Assembly (NCBI GenBank): GCA_021613375.1
Contig: CM038725.1
Location: forward strand, 10,911,089 to 10,975,088
Direction of reading: 5' to 3'
DNA: 64,000 nt
DNA from: Megaleporinus macrocephalus
Lineage: Eukaryota; Chordata; Actinopteri; Characiformes; Anostomidae
Under the pieces are notes generated by a model that did not search any database, was not told the origin of the DNA, and saw only the letters and a list, made by a program, of their open reading frames with translations. Below are positions 46,252 through 56,204 of this stretch, in pieces (the first letter of the stretch is position 1; every line of letters starts with the position of its first letter). The position numbers and the translations under genes were made by a program.

Positions 46252-46931
46252 AGGTGCGTCCTAAATCGCCTACTTGTCTACTACTCAGTAGTGAATCAGT
46301 AGGCGAGAGTGGCTAGTATGTCTGAATACTCAGTAGTGAAATCAGTAGGCGAGCGCGGCTAGTATGTCTGAATACTCAGTAGGTATTGAGTAGTAGGTGA
46401 ACGGTACCCAGATCACCTACTGAATCAGCAGCCATGTTTATGAAGGCGAACACAGCACACTGCGCTATCCCATGATTCACCTGGAGCTGCGGATGAATTC
46501 AAAGCGGAGGTGTAAAAATGGTGTAAAGCTGAACGTCGGCTGTGTGTACGTAGCTATGGCTAGTGAACTGCCGCTACAGAAGCTAACGCTACTGCTGAGA
46601 TAAACAATGATTACATTCCTCCCGTTTCATCTTCTCTGAGCTACAGCTCGACACCGTCTGATACATAATCAGACAAAAACACAGACAAATCAGTGTCACA
46701 AAAAGCTAAATCTGTCAGTAAATAAGCTTTTAAATGAATAGCAGGACTTTTACGGTGGTGGTCTGACGTCTTGCGTCACAAGACGCTGGCAATATGGTGG
46801 ACGTAGTACGTCTGAGCTTGAGTGGCTACTAAAACTCACCTACTGAAATTACCTACTAGTCTGCCACTCAAGCAGTACGTACTGACTCTAATCTAGTACC
46901 TACTGACCAGTAGGCGATTTCGGACGCACCT
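46252..46931. mobile_element. 680-bp non-autonomous element with 23-bp inverted ends (R7)
   Basis: The ends are AGGTGCGTCC(T)AAATCGCC and, inverted, the same with a single mismatch (T against G), continuing TACT on both. ATG occurs on both sides (46249-46251 and 46932-46934), fitting a 3-bp duplication. Repeated ACTCAGTAG/GCCTACT motifs lie inside the left end. No coding capacity. A 3-bp duplication would fit PIF/Harbinger-type elements, but this is inference. Confidence 0.85.
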
Positions 46932-46934
46932 ATG

Positions 46935-47300
46935 GTTTGCAGAAGTGGTAACAAGTTATTCCTTTATAGAGAAACAGGTCTGCACATTTTAAAGCACAAT
47001 CCTTGTTGAGTGCTGAGCGCTGGAACTTGTTAACACACTGTGACGGCGCCGGCGTCCATACGTCCATTGACAACTTGTGTGTGTGTGAAATGTGCTGCTT
47101 AGAAATAAGTAGCTGATTGGATAGCAGCCTTTTAATGGCTTTATGTTTTTTTTATTCATTAAATTTTTACCAATTGTTGGTTTTCTTTTCTTTGTTTTAA
47201 CTTCCTAAATATTTAATTGTAACTGTGTTTTTTCTCCTGTACAAATAAAATAAGTAGATACATTGAACTAAGTGATACATTGAACTCTAAATAAGTTTTA
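46935..47300. other. Continuation of Tc1-type repeat, then unassigned
   Basis: GTTTGCAGAAGTGGTAACAA directly continues the flank before R7. A T-rich stretch near 47140-47240 follows. No gene. Confidence 0.4.
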
Positions 47301-47311
47301 GGATAGTGTAA

Positions 47312-47515
47312 GCACCGCCCCCAGTGCACACACTCCCCTGCACACCATCACCTGGTTGGCGTCTCACATGCGACTCATTAGCCAGCCCTCATAAGGGCCC
47401 CCAGCACAGAAAAGAGTGCTGGATATTGACATGCATAGGACCCTGTATGTAGATGGGTCATTGTTTCTGATAATAAAGCTTTGCATATGAATCGTAAGGA
47501 TGTGTCAGAGTCTAA
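47312..47515. mobile_element. Possible LTR-like repeat
   Basis: The sequence starts TGTAAGCACC and closes at AAATCATTACA, with a TAATAAAGC polyadenylation-like signal near 47471 and a GGGCCCCCAGCACAGAAAAG segment. This resembles a short long terminal repeat. No second copy, primer-binding site or 5-bp duplication was found, so the call is tentative. Confidence 0.3.
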
Positions 47516-48430
47516 ATCATTACAGAATACAATTTATTTTGTATTTCTTTGACTACTTCAAGATAAATGTATAATTTACTCATATCAATCAGAAAAGTTA
47601 TAAGAAGTTATGACAACCAGCAAGGCCAGGTTAATAGACTAATAGACTGCCCCTGTATTTATTAAAACAAGCAGGTAGGGCAGGTAAACATACTTAAACA
47701 TCAGTATCGGTTTTAGTGTCATATTGCTAAAACACAGCTCAACAAAATGATCTAAAAACCAAATATGCACATTTTCCTATTGAGCTTTGAGCAGTTCATG
47801 TTGAAGTTATAAGAAATGTTTCAAAATCTTTCTCTGAATGAGGCCCTATATAGAGCAGCCAATCAGAACAATTCTCCAAAACAGTAGCTTTACAGAAGAA
47901 GATCACATAATTTTATTTTTCAGGTCTACTAGAGTCACATGCTTCACTGTTCCAAAAACATACAGAACATCTGTATTCACCCTCTGTCTGAAACGCTCTG
48001 TTAGAGCTGCCGTGTCCTTTACTCCCACCTCCTGATGAACCTAGTGTGCTGTAATGTGTTTGCTCTCCACACCACCATGGCTGTTCTTACAAAGGCAATG
48101 TTTCTGCTGCATCAGTTTGAGTCAGAGTCGGATCCTGAAAATCAAGTTAAACAAGGTGGTAGACCTGATCCACCTTCATAAGCCAGACTGGAGCAGGATT
48201 GCATCAGCTCTCCATGCTTTGTGTGAGGCTGGGACAAACTTTTGGTAGGCAGGCAGCTAGGATTGTGTTGCAAGATGATGTCACCATGTAACAAGAAAAA
48301 GCTTAGAAACATGGCTTCTGTGGAAAAGAGTTTTTCCCTCTGGCATGTACTTTGAGCTTTATAAATTTGCAGAACATTTACATGCACAAAAAAGTTACAG
48401 CACACTAAAAGGAAAGGAAAAAAATCTGAA
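47516..48430. other. Unassigned sequence
   Basis: TATATAGAGCAGCCAATCAG near 47849 resembles R11 ends. Nothing else was recognised. Short frames have no domains. Confidence 0.35.
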
Positions 48431-48841
48431 ACGCATACATTTACATTTAGGGCATTTAGCAGACGCTCTTATCCAGAGTGACTTACAAAAGTGCTCAGTG
48501 TTCGGTTAGAGTATGTATCTCTATCTAGTACAAACAGGTTCAAGTCCAAACTACTCTTATACTCAAACACTGCTATAAACACAGGGCCAGTGCTGATACA
48601 TAGAAAAAAGACAATGCAATTCCTAGCAAGACTGGAACACCTACAGAGAAGAGAACAAATACAAGACTACATACAGTACAAGTTCAATACTTAGCCAGTG
48701 CTTCTAGAAGATCAAGTGCAATTACAGTTTATACCAATAGCTTAGTAGATTAGTATTTATAAGTGCGTTACAAAGAGATAGGTGTACAGTCTGCGTTTGA
48801 AGACCGCGAGAGAGTTCGCTGTTCAGACAGCCAGTGAAAGT
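48431..48841 (-). mobile_element. LINE 3' region, minus strand
   Basis: CATTTACATTTAGGGCATTT, AGCAGACGCTCTTATCCAGA, GTGACTTAC is the well-known fish retroelement end-sequence. It continues uninterrupted into the polymerase remnant at 48842-49708, so it is that LINE's 3' UTR. The decayed end of the coding region probably extends to about 48770. Confidence 0.75.
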
Positions 48842-49708
48842 TCATTCCACCATCTGGGTGCCAGGACAGAGAAGCGTCTTGTCGCGTGAATCTCCATGAA
48901 TCTTGAGAGATGGCGGGTCAAGCCGAGCCGTACTCGCGAAGGGCTCGAGGTGCGGTTCGACTTTTGACCATAGCCATAAGGTAAGGAGGAGCTGGTCCAT
49001 TCTTGGCTTTGTAGGCATCAGAACTTTAAACTGAATCCGAGCAGCTACAGGAAGCCAGTAAAGCGAGTGCAGCAGTGGAGTGACATGAGTGTACCTGGAA
49101 AGATTGAAGACGAGCCTTGCTGCTGCATTCTGGATCAGTTGTAAGGGCCTGATGGTCTGCAGAGGAAGACCAGCCAGAAGCGAGTTGCAATAGTCAAGCC
49201 TTGAAATGACAAGAGACTGGACGAGCACCTGGGAGGCCTCCTGAGAGAGGAAGGGTCGGATGCGTCTGATGTTGTAGAGAATGTACCTGCATGACCGAGT
49301 CAGGTTCGTAATATGGGCTGAGAACGATAACTGGTCATCCAGAGTCACACCAAGGTTTCTTGCATCTTTAGACGGAACAATCAAAGAGTTCTCGAATGAG
49401 ATGGCAAGATCCTGCTGAGGACCTGTAGTTCCAGGGATGAACAGCAGCTCAGTCTTGCTGGGGTTAAGCTTCAGATGATGAGCTGTCATCCATGAAGAGA
49501 TGTCAGTCAGACATGCAGAGATGCGACTGCAAACCTGAGTATCAGATGGTGGGAAGGAAAGCATTAGTTGAGTGTCATCAGCATAGCAGTGGTAAGAGAA
49601 ACCAGACACATAAACAAGAACAGCCTGTTTAACTCTAAGGGATAAAGAAAGGTTGAAAATGGTCTTGTGAAAATAAATTATGGTTGTTTGTGGTAAATAA
49701 AGGCCCAC
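48842..49708 (-). pseudogene. Non-LTR retrotransposon reverse transcriptase remnant with YADD
   Basis: The 288-residue minus-strand frame begins in flanking DNA, then reads FSYHCYADDTQLMLSF (catalytic YADD at 49573-49584), WMTAHHLKLNPSKTELLF, NLGVTLDDQLSF, SRLDYCNSLLAGLP, IQNAAARLVF and LLHSLYWLPVAARIQFKVL. This is the second half of an L2/CR1-like fish polymerase. After residue ~228 (near 49020) the frame shifts: KAKNGPAPPYL is read in the neighbouring frame. The 5' half including the endonuclease is missing, so it is a dead 5'-truncated copy. Confidence 0.92.
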
Positions 49709-50770
49709 AAACGTTATAAGTAGACCTCAGGGTAAAACATAAATTGTGAAAATGTAGGCCTCTTTAACTTTCCTTTCATCCAATTGCATCCAGATAGGTT
49801 TCCCATTACTCATTATCCCTACGTCATAGGATTCTCATTGATCCTTAATCCCTAGCCATCAACCCCATGCGCTGCTCATTTATGTATTTTCCCTCCAGCA
49901 CACCTTACTCTGCTTCTGAAAGGCGTCGTAATCACCTGCTGAGTAGAATTAGGTGTGTAAGAAAAGAAAAACTCAGAAAAGAAGCCCCAGGCCTTGAGCT
50001 GAGAATCGCTAAGCACTGCTGTGTGCAACTGCATCAAAAATTCTATATACTTCCAACTACAAATCGCAAGTAAATAGAGAAATCGTTAATATTACAAATT
50101 GAACAACTGTTCGAATTTGCTTTCTCCGTCTCTGAAATAGACTGAGTTGCCATGGTTCCATTTACGTAACGGGTTGGGGTAATCAGTGTGTGGCTCCAGG
50201 CACCAGTGGGGTGCAGTCAGAGCTACAGCATTCGTTCGAATAATAATAAAAAAAAAAGAAAAACGCCATATCAATATGCCTGTCAGCTGATAGCGTGACA
50301 CTATTGTCCGATGAATTGATATAATTTGCTGCAATTGCTCTTACAAAATCCTTCCGCTGAATAGGCCACAGTTCGTCTCCGCTGCATTGATTGCCTATTG
50401 TTCTTGTGTTGTACCTCTTTTCTTTTTCTCTTTTCTTTTTCCTCTCCCACATAGTTCCTCGGTGCTGTCTCTCTATTTTTGGGTCCAGACCTCTTGCTGG
50501 ATCCTTCCTGAGAAGGAGATTTGTATGGCACACTGAGCCATTGCTGCTCCAGCTACATTCTGTCAAATGTTTTCAATACTTGGTGAAATGTGAGCCGTGG
50601 AGCTGAGAAAAGTGAGAGCAAATGCAGATTTGTGCAAAGCTCTTTTCTCATTATTTAAACAAGGAGTCAAGCAAATAAGTGTTTAACCCTTTAAAGAGGG
50701 AGGAGGACAGATGAGGAACAAGTCCCTTATGTTCAAATTACAGTTTATTTTTATTTGTACTGTAATCACA
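49709..50770. other. Unique block, possible conserved non-coding sequence near 50250-50560
   Basis: Non-repetitive sequence (CAATATGCCTGTCAGCTGAT, GATATAATTTGCTGCAATTG, CTCCGCTGCATTGATTGCC) without repeat-family matches. Overlapping frames on both strands have no recognised motifs. It resembles developmental-gene desert sequence but cannot be proven without alignment. Confidence 0.3.
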
Positions 50771-50773
50771 TAA

Positions 50774-51460
50774 CTGTACATCTGCACTCCCGGACACTAT
50801 TGACACTTTACTGGACATCTTATGTCAGCACTCATAGACACTATTGACATTTTGCTGTATGTCCTGTACATCTGCACTCCTGGACACTATTTAACACTGT
50901 ATGTCCTGTACATCTGCACTCCTGGACACTATTTGACACTGTATGTCCTGTACATCTGCACTCCTGGACACTATTTGACACTTTGCTGTACATCCTGTAC
51001 ATCTGCACTCCTGGACACTATTTAACACTGTATGTCCTGTACATCTGCACTCCTGGACACTATTTGACACTGCATGTCCTGTACATCTGCACTCCTGGAC
51101 ACTATTTAACACTGTATGTCCTGCACATCTGCACTCCTGGACACTATTTGACACTGCATGTCCTGCACATCTGCAATCCTGGACACTATTTGACACTGCA
51201 TGTCCTGTACATCTGCACTCCTGGACACCATTTAACACTGTATGTCCTGTACATCTGCACTCCTGGACACTATTTGACACTGTATGTCCTGTACATCTGC
51301 ACTCCTGGACACTATTTGACACTTTGCTGTAAATCCTGTACATCTGCACTCCTGGACACTATTTGACACTGCATGTCCTGTACATCTGCACTCCTGGACA
51401 CTATTTGACTCGTTGCTGTACATCCTGTAAATTTGCACTCCTGGATAGTATTTAACACTA
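50774..51460. repeat. 42-bp minisatellite
   Basis: About 16 units of CTGTACATCTGCACTCCTGG, ACACTATTTGACACTGTATG, TC. Longer units of about 47 bp have CACTTTGCTGTACATC. The first units on the left are the most degenerate. The unit is a multiple of 3, so both strands give long open frames; these are not genes. No recognised parent repeat. Confidence 0.95.
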
Positions 51461-51783
51461 TTTAACATTTACGTAAATACAATCTTTGTACATCTACTTA
51501 TTTATTTTTTAATAAATATCCTAGTACTGTCATGTATCTGCTGATACCAGTTTTTCTCTTGCACATTACCTAATTTATTACTGCACTACCTTTTTACCTT
51601 CAGTCAGGTTGTATAGTTTTAGTATAGAATTCTTCTTTATTTATACTATGTTATATACCTTATTGTTTTTTGTACTGTGTTTTGTACTTTGTTTTGTACT
51701 GTGTAACTGCCCTATGGGCCTGTTTGGGCGTTCATTTCTACTCAAGTCAAAGGGTCTTCTGTTTTCTCCTAAGTGCTGGAATG
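51461..51783. other. AT-rich sequence after the minisatellite
   Basis: Contains TTTTTTGTACTGTGTTTTGT-type short reiteration near 51666-51702. No gene. Confidence 0.4.
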
Positions 51784-52673
51784 TACACTGACCGAGCACT
51801 TTATTAGGAACACCTAGCTTGTATTTACACTGACATAGACACAGACATAGGCCGACTTATTGTCTATTATTGTCTATTATGTATTATTTTACATAATAGA
51901 ACGTAGTACAAAAGTGCAAAGTACAGTGTAGTGCAAAGTGTAGTGTATATGTGCAATGTAGTGCATATGTAAAACACATATATCACCAGATAAATAAATG
52001 TTAAATGAGTTTTATACACAATATAATGTATTGCACTGGAGCCCCAAGCTATGGAGTAGCAGCATTGTTCAGAGTTTGGCAGTCTTATGGCATGTGGGAA
52101 GAAGCAGCATCTTTATTTAGTTCTCATTGTCATATAGGAGCACAAGTGTAGTTCTACACTTACAGACTGTAGTCCACCGGTTTCTCTTTATGCATTGATA
52201 TCCTGTTCTTTAGTGGTCAGGGCCCCCACAGGACCACTGCAGAGAGCTTTTATTTGGGTGGTGGATCATTCTCAGCACTGTAGTGACTACTGACATGGCA
52301 GTGGTGTGTAAGTGTGTGTTGAGCTGGTATAAGTGGATCAGACGCAGCCATGCTGCTGGAGTTTTTAAACACTGTGTCCACTCACTGTCCACTCTATTAG
52401 ACACGCCTACCTTCTTGGTCAGTCTGCACAGTTTGTGTTGGTCATCCGCTAGCTGTGCTGTTCCAGTATGCTGTTCACTGAGTAGTAATGACCGCTCTGT
52501 GGGGGTCGTGATTGTTGAAGAACAGGGTAAGCAAAGTATGCAAAGAAACAGACGGACTACAGTCTGCAAGTGTAGAACTACAAAGTGCTCGAATATGGTC
52601 AGTGGAGCTGATAAAATCAACAATAAGTCTAGATACAAGGTAGGTGTACTTAATGTAGTGCTTGGCGAGTGTA
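51784..52673. mobile_element. Hybrid element: Tc1-type ends around a foldback body
   Basis: The left end TACACTGACCGAGCACTTTA, TTAGGAACACC and the right end AGGTGTACTTAATGTAGTGC, TTGGCGAGTGTA are inverted repeats of the fish Tc1-like CGGCCACTTTATTAGG type, bounded by TA. The interior from 52135 is the foldback family (GTGTAGTTCTACACTTACAG, GTGGATCAGACGCAGCC, inverted partner GACTACAGTCTGCAAGTGTA). 51838-52130 is a third, unrelated stretch, perhaps a LINE tail insertion. The foldback family therefore exists here with two kinds of termini. Confidence 0.7.
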
Positions 52674-52832
52674 TGTATAAATGATTGTTGGTGGTATTTA
52701 TATTATAGATACATTTTTGAACTTTTCTCAAAGTTTGTTAACAAAAAAGCTTTAAATAATATTTTGATGCAGTATGTAAACAGGAGTGAAGTTTAAAACA
52801 AACTATTCACTCTCCAGTCTATATATTTAAAA

Positions 52833-53060
52833 CATGTGTCTCCAAAATGACAACTTTACAGGAGAGGGGAAAAACCTACTTTACTTTCAATGGAAGTCAA
52901 TGGAACCGAAATTCTTTCAGAGTTTATCTGGAACATTTCTATTACTCTATTTATCGAGACATTTATACACAATGTCCATGGCAGCTGCTGCTTTCAAATG
53001 ATGTAGAAAAATAAAAATCAATAAGAATGGAGATAATGTTTTTCCTGGGACAGGAATGAT
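52833..53060 (+). repeat. R3 MITE-like repeat, long copy
   Basis: CTCCAAAATGACAACTTTAC, AGGAGAGGGGAAAAACC, ACATTTCTATTACTCTATTT, GTCCATGGCAGCTGCTG, GATGTAGAAAAATAAAAATC and AATGGAGATAATGTTTTTCC, in order. This is the best reference for the family together with 59800-59995. Confidence 0.8.
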
Positions 53061-53185
53061 TTGCTAATGTGAAAACATGTATTGTTTTAGTGATGTCACA
53101 GAAATCAATGTATTTGCATTTCATAAGAAGTGTTTTAGCCCCAAACCCTTTGAGCTTGAGTAAGGCACAATGCGGGACAACCAAT

Positions 53186-53210
53186 CAGAACAGAACAGAA
53201 CAGAACAGAA
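53186..53210. repeat. (CAGAA)5 microsatellite
   Basis: Five tandem CAGAA units next to ACAACCAATCAGAA. Confidence 0.97.
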
Positions 53211-53217
53211 GCTTTTT

Positions 53218-53690
53218 TTATATAGTACTGTGCAAAAGTGACCAGTCATAAAGGGCATTGAGTACAAAGCATACATTTTGAGAAAGGATTTCAGAGCAGA
53301 TCTGATATAAAATAGTCCACTTACATAAAGATGAAGAAATTATTTTAAAAAATGACGCAAAAAAGATGATGCAGAGAAAATGGGATGCATTAAAACCATG
53401 CCGGACTAAACAGCCCTTTGACTATCATCTCTGAGAGAAAATCTAGTTCAGTTATGTAAGCATGCGCAGGTGTTCCTGTCAATCATTCCTCTGTGAGAAG
53501 ACATCTCAACACTATGGGTCTGAAAGGACGTGTAGCAGTTCAAGTAGTCATTACTGAGAAAAGGAAACAAACGACAAAGTAAAGCATTTGCTAATCAAAC
53601 ACAGAAGCTGCTGGTGTCTCCAGAACATTGGACTGACCAGTCCAGACCTCAACAACACTGAAACATCTGATATCATATCTAATTGTTAAG
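53218..53690 (+). pseudogene. Tc1-like element remnant
   Basis: It begins TATAGTACTGTGCAAAAGTG, the known terminus of a fish Tc1-like family. Inside, GACCAGTCCAGACCTCAACA, ACACTGAAACATCTG matches the transposase region S-P-D-L-N-x-x-E near the DDE core of that family. No intact frame remains and the right terminus was not found. Confidence 0.6.
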
Positions 53691-53709
53691 TCTTCTGTGT
53701 AATTATCTG

Positions 53710-53885
53710 TTGAATGTTTTCTGCTTTTTTCCCCCTAAAGCTCAGAAATGAACAGATGTACTTGCTGCCCATTTTAAATGAAGGTTAAAGAAATACATGG
53801 TACTATAAATGAACTCTGCTCTGATTGGCTGCTAGTCTTAAAGGCGCAGTAACAAAAACAGCCTGCTTTAAGCTTGAAACTGGTC
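53710..53885. repeat. R11 interspersed repeat, inverted copy
   Basis: TCTGATTGGCTGCTAGTC, TTAAAGGCGCAGTAACAAAA and ACAGCCTGCTTTAAGC are the reverse complement of 37740-37850. Confidence 0.6.
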
Positions 53886-53889
53886 ATGT

Positions 53890-54324
53890 AAAAATAGAAA
53901 TGATGGTTTTTGGTCCACAAGTAAATTACTGGCCAAATGTAACAGGCACTTAATGAAAGTGAGTTTAGGAAGTGAGTTTATAAGAGAGGACAGCTGCATT
54001 ATAGGATACAAGTGGTCAACATGTGTCCACGCTGGGAGATTTCAATAACAAAAGCCTCGTTTCCAAGTTAGAGGAGAAAAAAAGTCTTAATCTTAAAGGC
54101 AAATTGGTGGTGAACTAATACGATCATGTGTCTCGACTTCATTTACTTTCTGGCAGTACATTAAAAAGACTATTTTATGCTCCATCACATACAGTACCCC
54201 CACATTTCCGCAGTAAACAACATTATCATAGGCTTCGTGCATATGCTGAGATCAAGCGCAGGGTTGAGAGATCGCATCAAATGCTTTCTGCCTCCACGAG
54301 ATGAACAGTCGTGCATATCAAGCA

Positions 54325-54326
<2 letters not shown>
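53890..54326. other. Unique block, candidate conserved sequence
   Basis: Non-repetitive, for example CATCACATACAGTACCCCCA and GATCGCATCAAATGCTTTCT. It continues on the other side of the (AT)n tract at 54327-54380. No coding frame with a domain. Confidence 0.3.

Positions 54327-54380
<54 letters not shown>
54327..54380. repeat. (AT)n microsatellite
   Basis: About 27 AT units interrupting a non-repetitive block. It follows AGCATGC, a possible seed. Confidence 0.97.
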
Positions 54381-54384
<4 letters not shown>

Positions 54385-55740
54385 GGTTCCTGAGTTTGAG
54401 TCATATCAGGGCTTATTGAAATGGCATATCAGCACATACCATCAAAGCAGCCTTCCATTATTTATTAATTCTCCTTTAAACACAGGCCTATCTGTGCTGC
54501 ATTCCCAACTTACTGTGGCTCCGATAGCGTTCCAATTAGACTGCTTAATAACGTTAGGCCTATATTATCTGATGGAGCCGCTTGTGTATTCACCTGAAAG
54601 CGTAGCCGCTAGAAGAAGAATTCACATCTTCTGTCACGACTCGTTGAAGCCCATTGACTGAAAAGATCAAGCTTGCCACTCAAGGTGGTCCAAGAAATGT
54701 TTTTTTTCCTAGTTCATATTTAATTACTGCCTGGTAGACCTTAACTCAGACGTCAGGCTCAACTTGATGCCTCATAAAGTGCTGAAGGGCAAACTGTCTC
54801 TCATCCACCTCTTACGGACATTATCTCCCTCTAGCTTTCTCCCCCACCTTCCACCTTCTTCTTTTGTGAACAATGGGAGAAATGGAGCGGGTGGGCTCTG
54901 AGGGGGGGGAACCAAGGCGATTGTCAGTCATGAGGTGTCTGAGGGGTGGGTGTTTGAAGGAGCTACACACAGCGCCTGTCACGGTTGGTTATGCATTGTT
55001 GTTTCGGCACACTTGTCTGAAACCATTGCGTGATTTCTGCGTTTAGGTGTCACGGCGCATCAGCCAGGGCGGCTGAGCGGAGATAAGCGGAATGATTCCA
55101 GCCCGGCTGGGCTGCGGGCTCTGCTGAAGGATGTGCTGATCTGGACTTGGCTGTGCCTTCCAGTCGCCTTGACCGCGCAGCAACTGAGCAATGCTGCTCC
55201 CTACAGGACAGAAGGTCAACAACAGGAAACTGTCTGGGTCAGGATTCAAAATATATGGAGCCATGTCACAGATAACCACTATTTGTGTCCTTGAGTAACT
55301 CTTCCTATGAATTCAATATTTATAATGCAGAAGGTATTATATTGCACCTACACTGCCTTAAAAATAGTAGGCCTTAGTGTAAATAATTGCTCTTAAGCAG
55401 TAATAAATATATGCACAACACTATAAAGCAAAAGTACATGAGTCTGGCTCCATAATAATATATGTTCAGTTACCAGTTAGTAAAAAAATATATTACTCTG
55501 TCAAGTACACACTGCATATAAAAGGTATTGTTATTATTTTTAACTATTACAAAATACATGAAAATGTGTGAGTTGGTAGTGTTATACAGGAAACATAGCA
55601 GAAACCAGTTACATCTCCTTATTCATGTTTACAGTGATCTAATGAGTGAATATTATGATTCTTTATGAAATCTGACATTATAAATTCATATTTGTGCTAT
55701 AAAGTGATAAGAATTTTAATGCTATCTACTTATAATCAAC
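54381..55740. other. Unique block, candidate conserved and GC-rich sequence
   Basis: 54381-54660 (for example GTGGCTCCGATAGCGTTCCA, GAGCCGCTTGTGTATTCACC) and 55030-55210 (GGCGGCTGAGCGGAGATAAG, GCCCGGCTGGGCTGCGGGCT) stand out from the surrounding AT-rich DNA. No frames with domain content. 55320-55740 is AT-rich and unremarkable. Confidence 0.3.
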
Positions 55741-55745
55741 GATAT

Positions 55746-56204
55746 TGTCACGTTGGAGAGATGAGGGGGCAGGATGCAAGTGCATAAGTCGGTATATGTT
55801 TATTAACAAACTAAACAAAAGATAAACAAAGATCACAAACCCAGGAAATAGACACACTGACTTACTGACTGATACAGACAAAAGCAAAGACGAGATGAAC
55901 CTAAACCCAAATTAAAACAACAGGTAGCAAAGTTCTTACAAACACAACTCACAGCAAGACAAAACACTCAACAAAGACCAAACCCACAGACCAGGGGATA
56001 TAAACAGGAACTAATGACAAACACCTGGGGCCAACAAGAGGGAGACAATGCTGATCAGGTGAGGGGCGGAGACGGAGGGCGGAGACATGGATCACATGAC
56101 AAAACAAACAGACCCACATGACCAGGAACGTAAACACAAGCACATGGGACAGACAAGGGAATGTAAACAAAGACAGACAGACAAGACATAGGGCAGGCGT
56201 GACA
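55746..56204. mobile_element. R4 repeat, complete copy with TGTCACG/CGTGACA ends
   Basis: 459 bp from TGTCACGTTGGAGAGATGAG to CATAGGGCAGGCGTGACA. TTTATTAACAAACTAAAC lies near the left, and a conserved GGGATATAAACAGGAAC, GAGGGGCGGAGACGGAGGG and AAGCACATGGGACAGACAAG series lies on the right. Ends are short inverted repeats; no target duplication was seen. No coding capacity. This copy defines the family in the window. Confidence 0.75.

Noticed and set aside
50891..51366. Cys-rich repeat proteins on both strands
   Set aside because: Products of the 42-bp minisatellite, present in opposite strands simultaneously.
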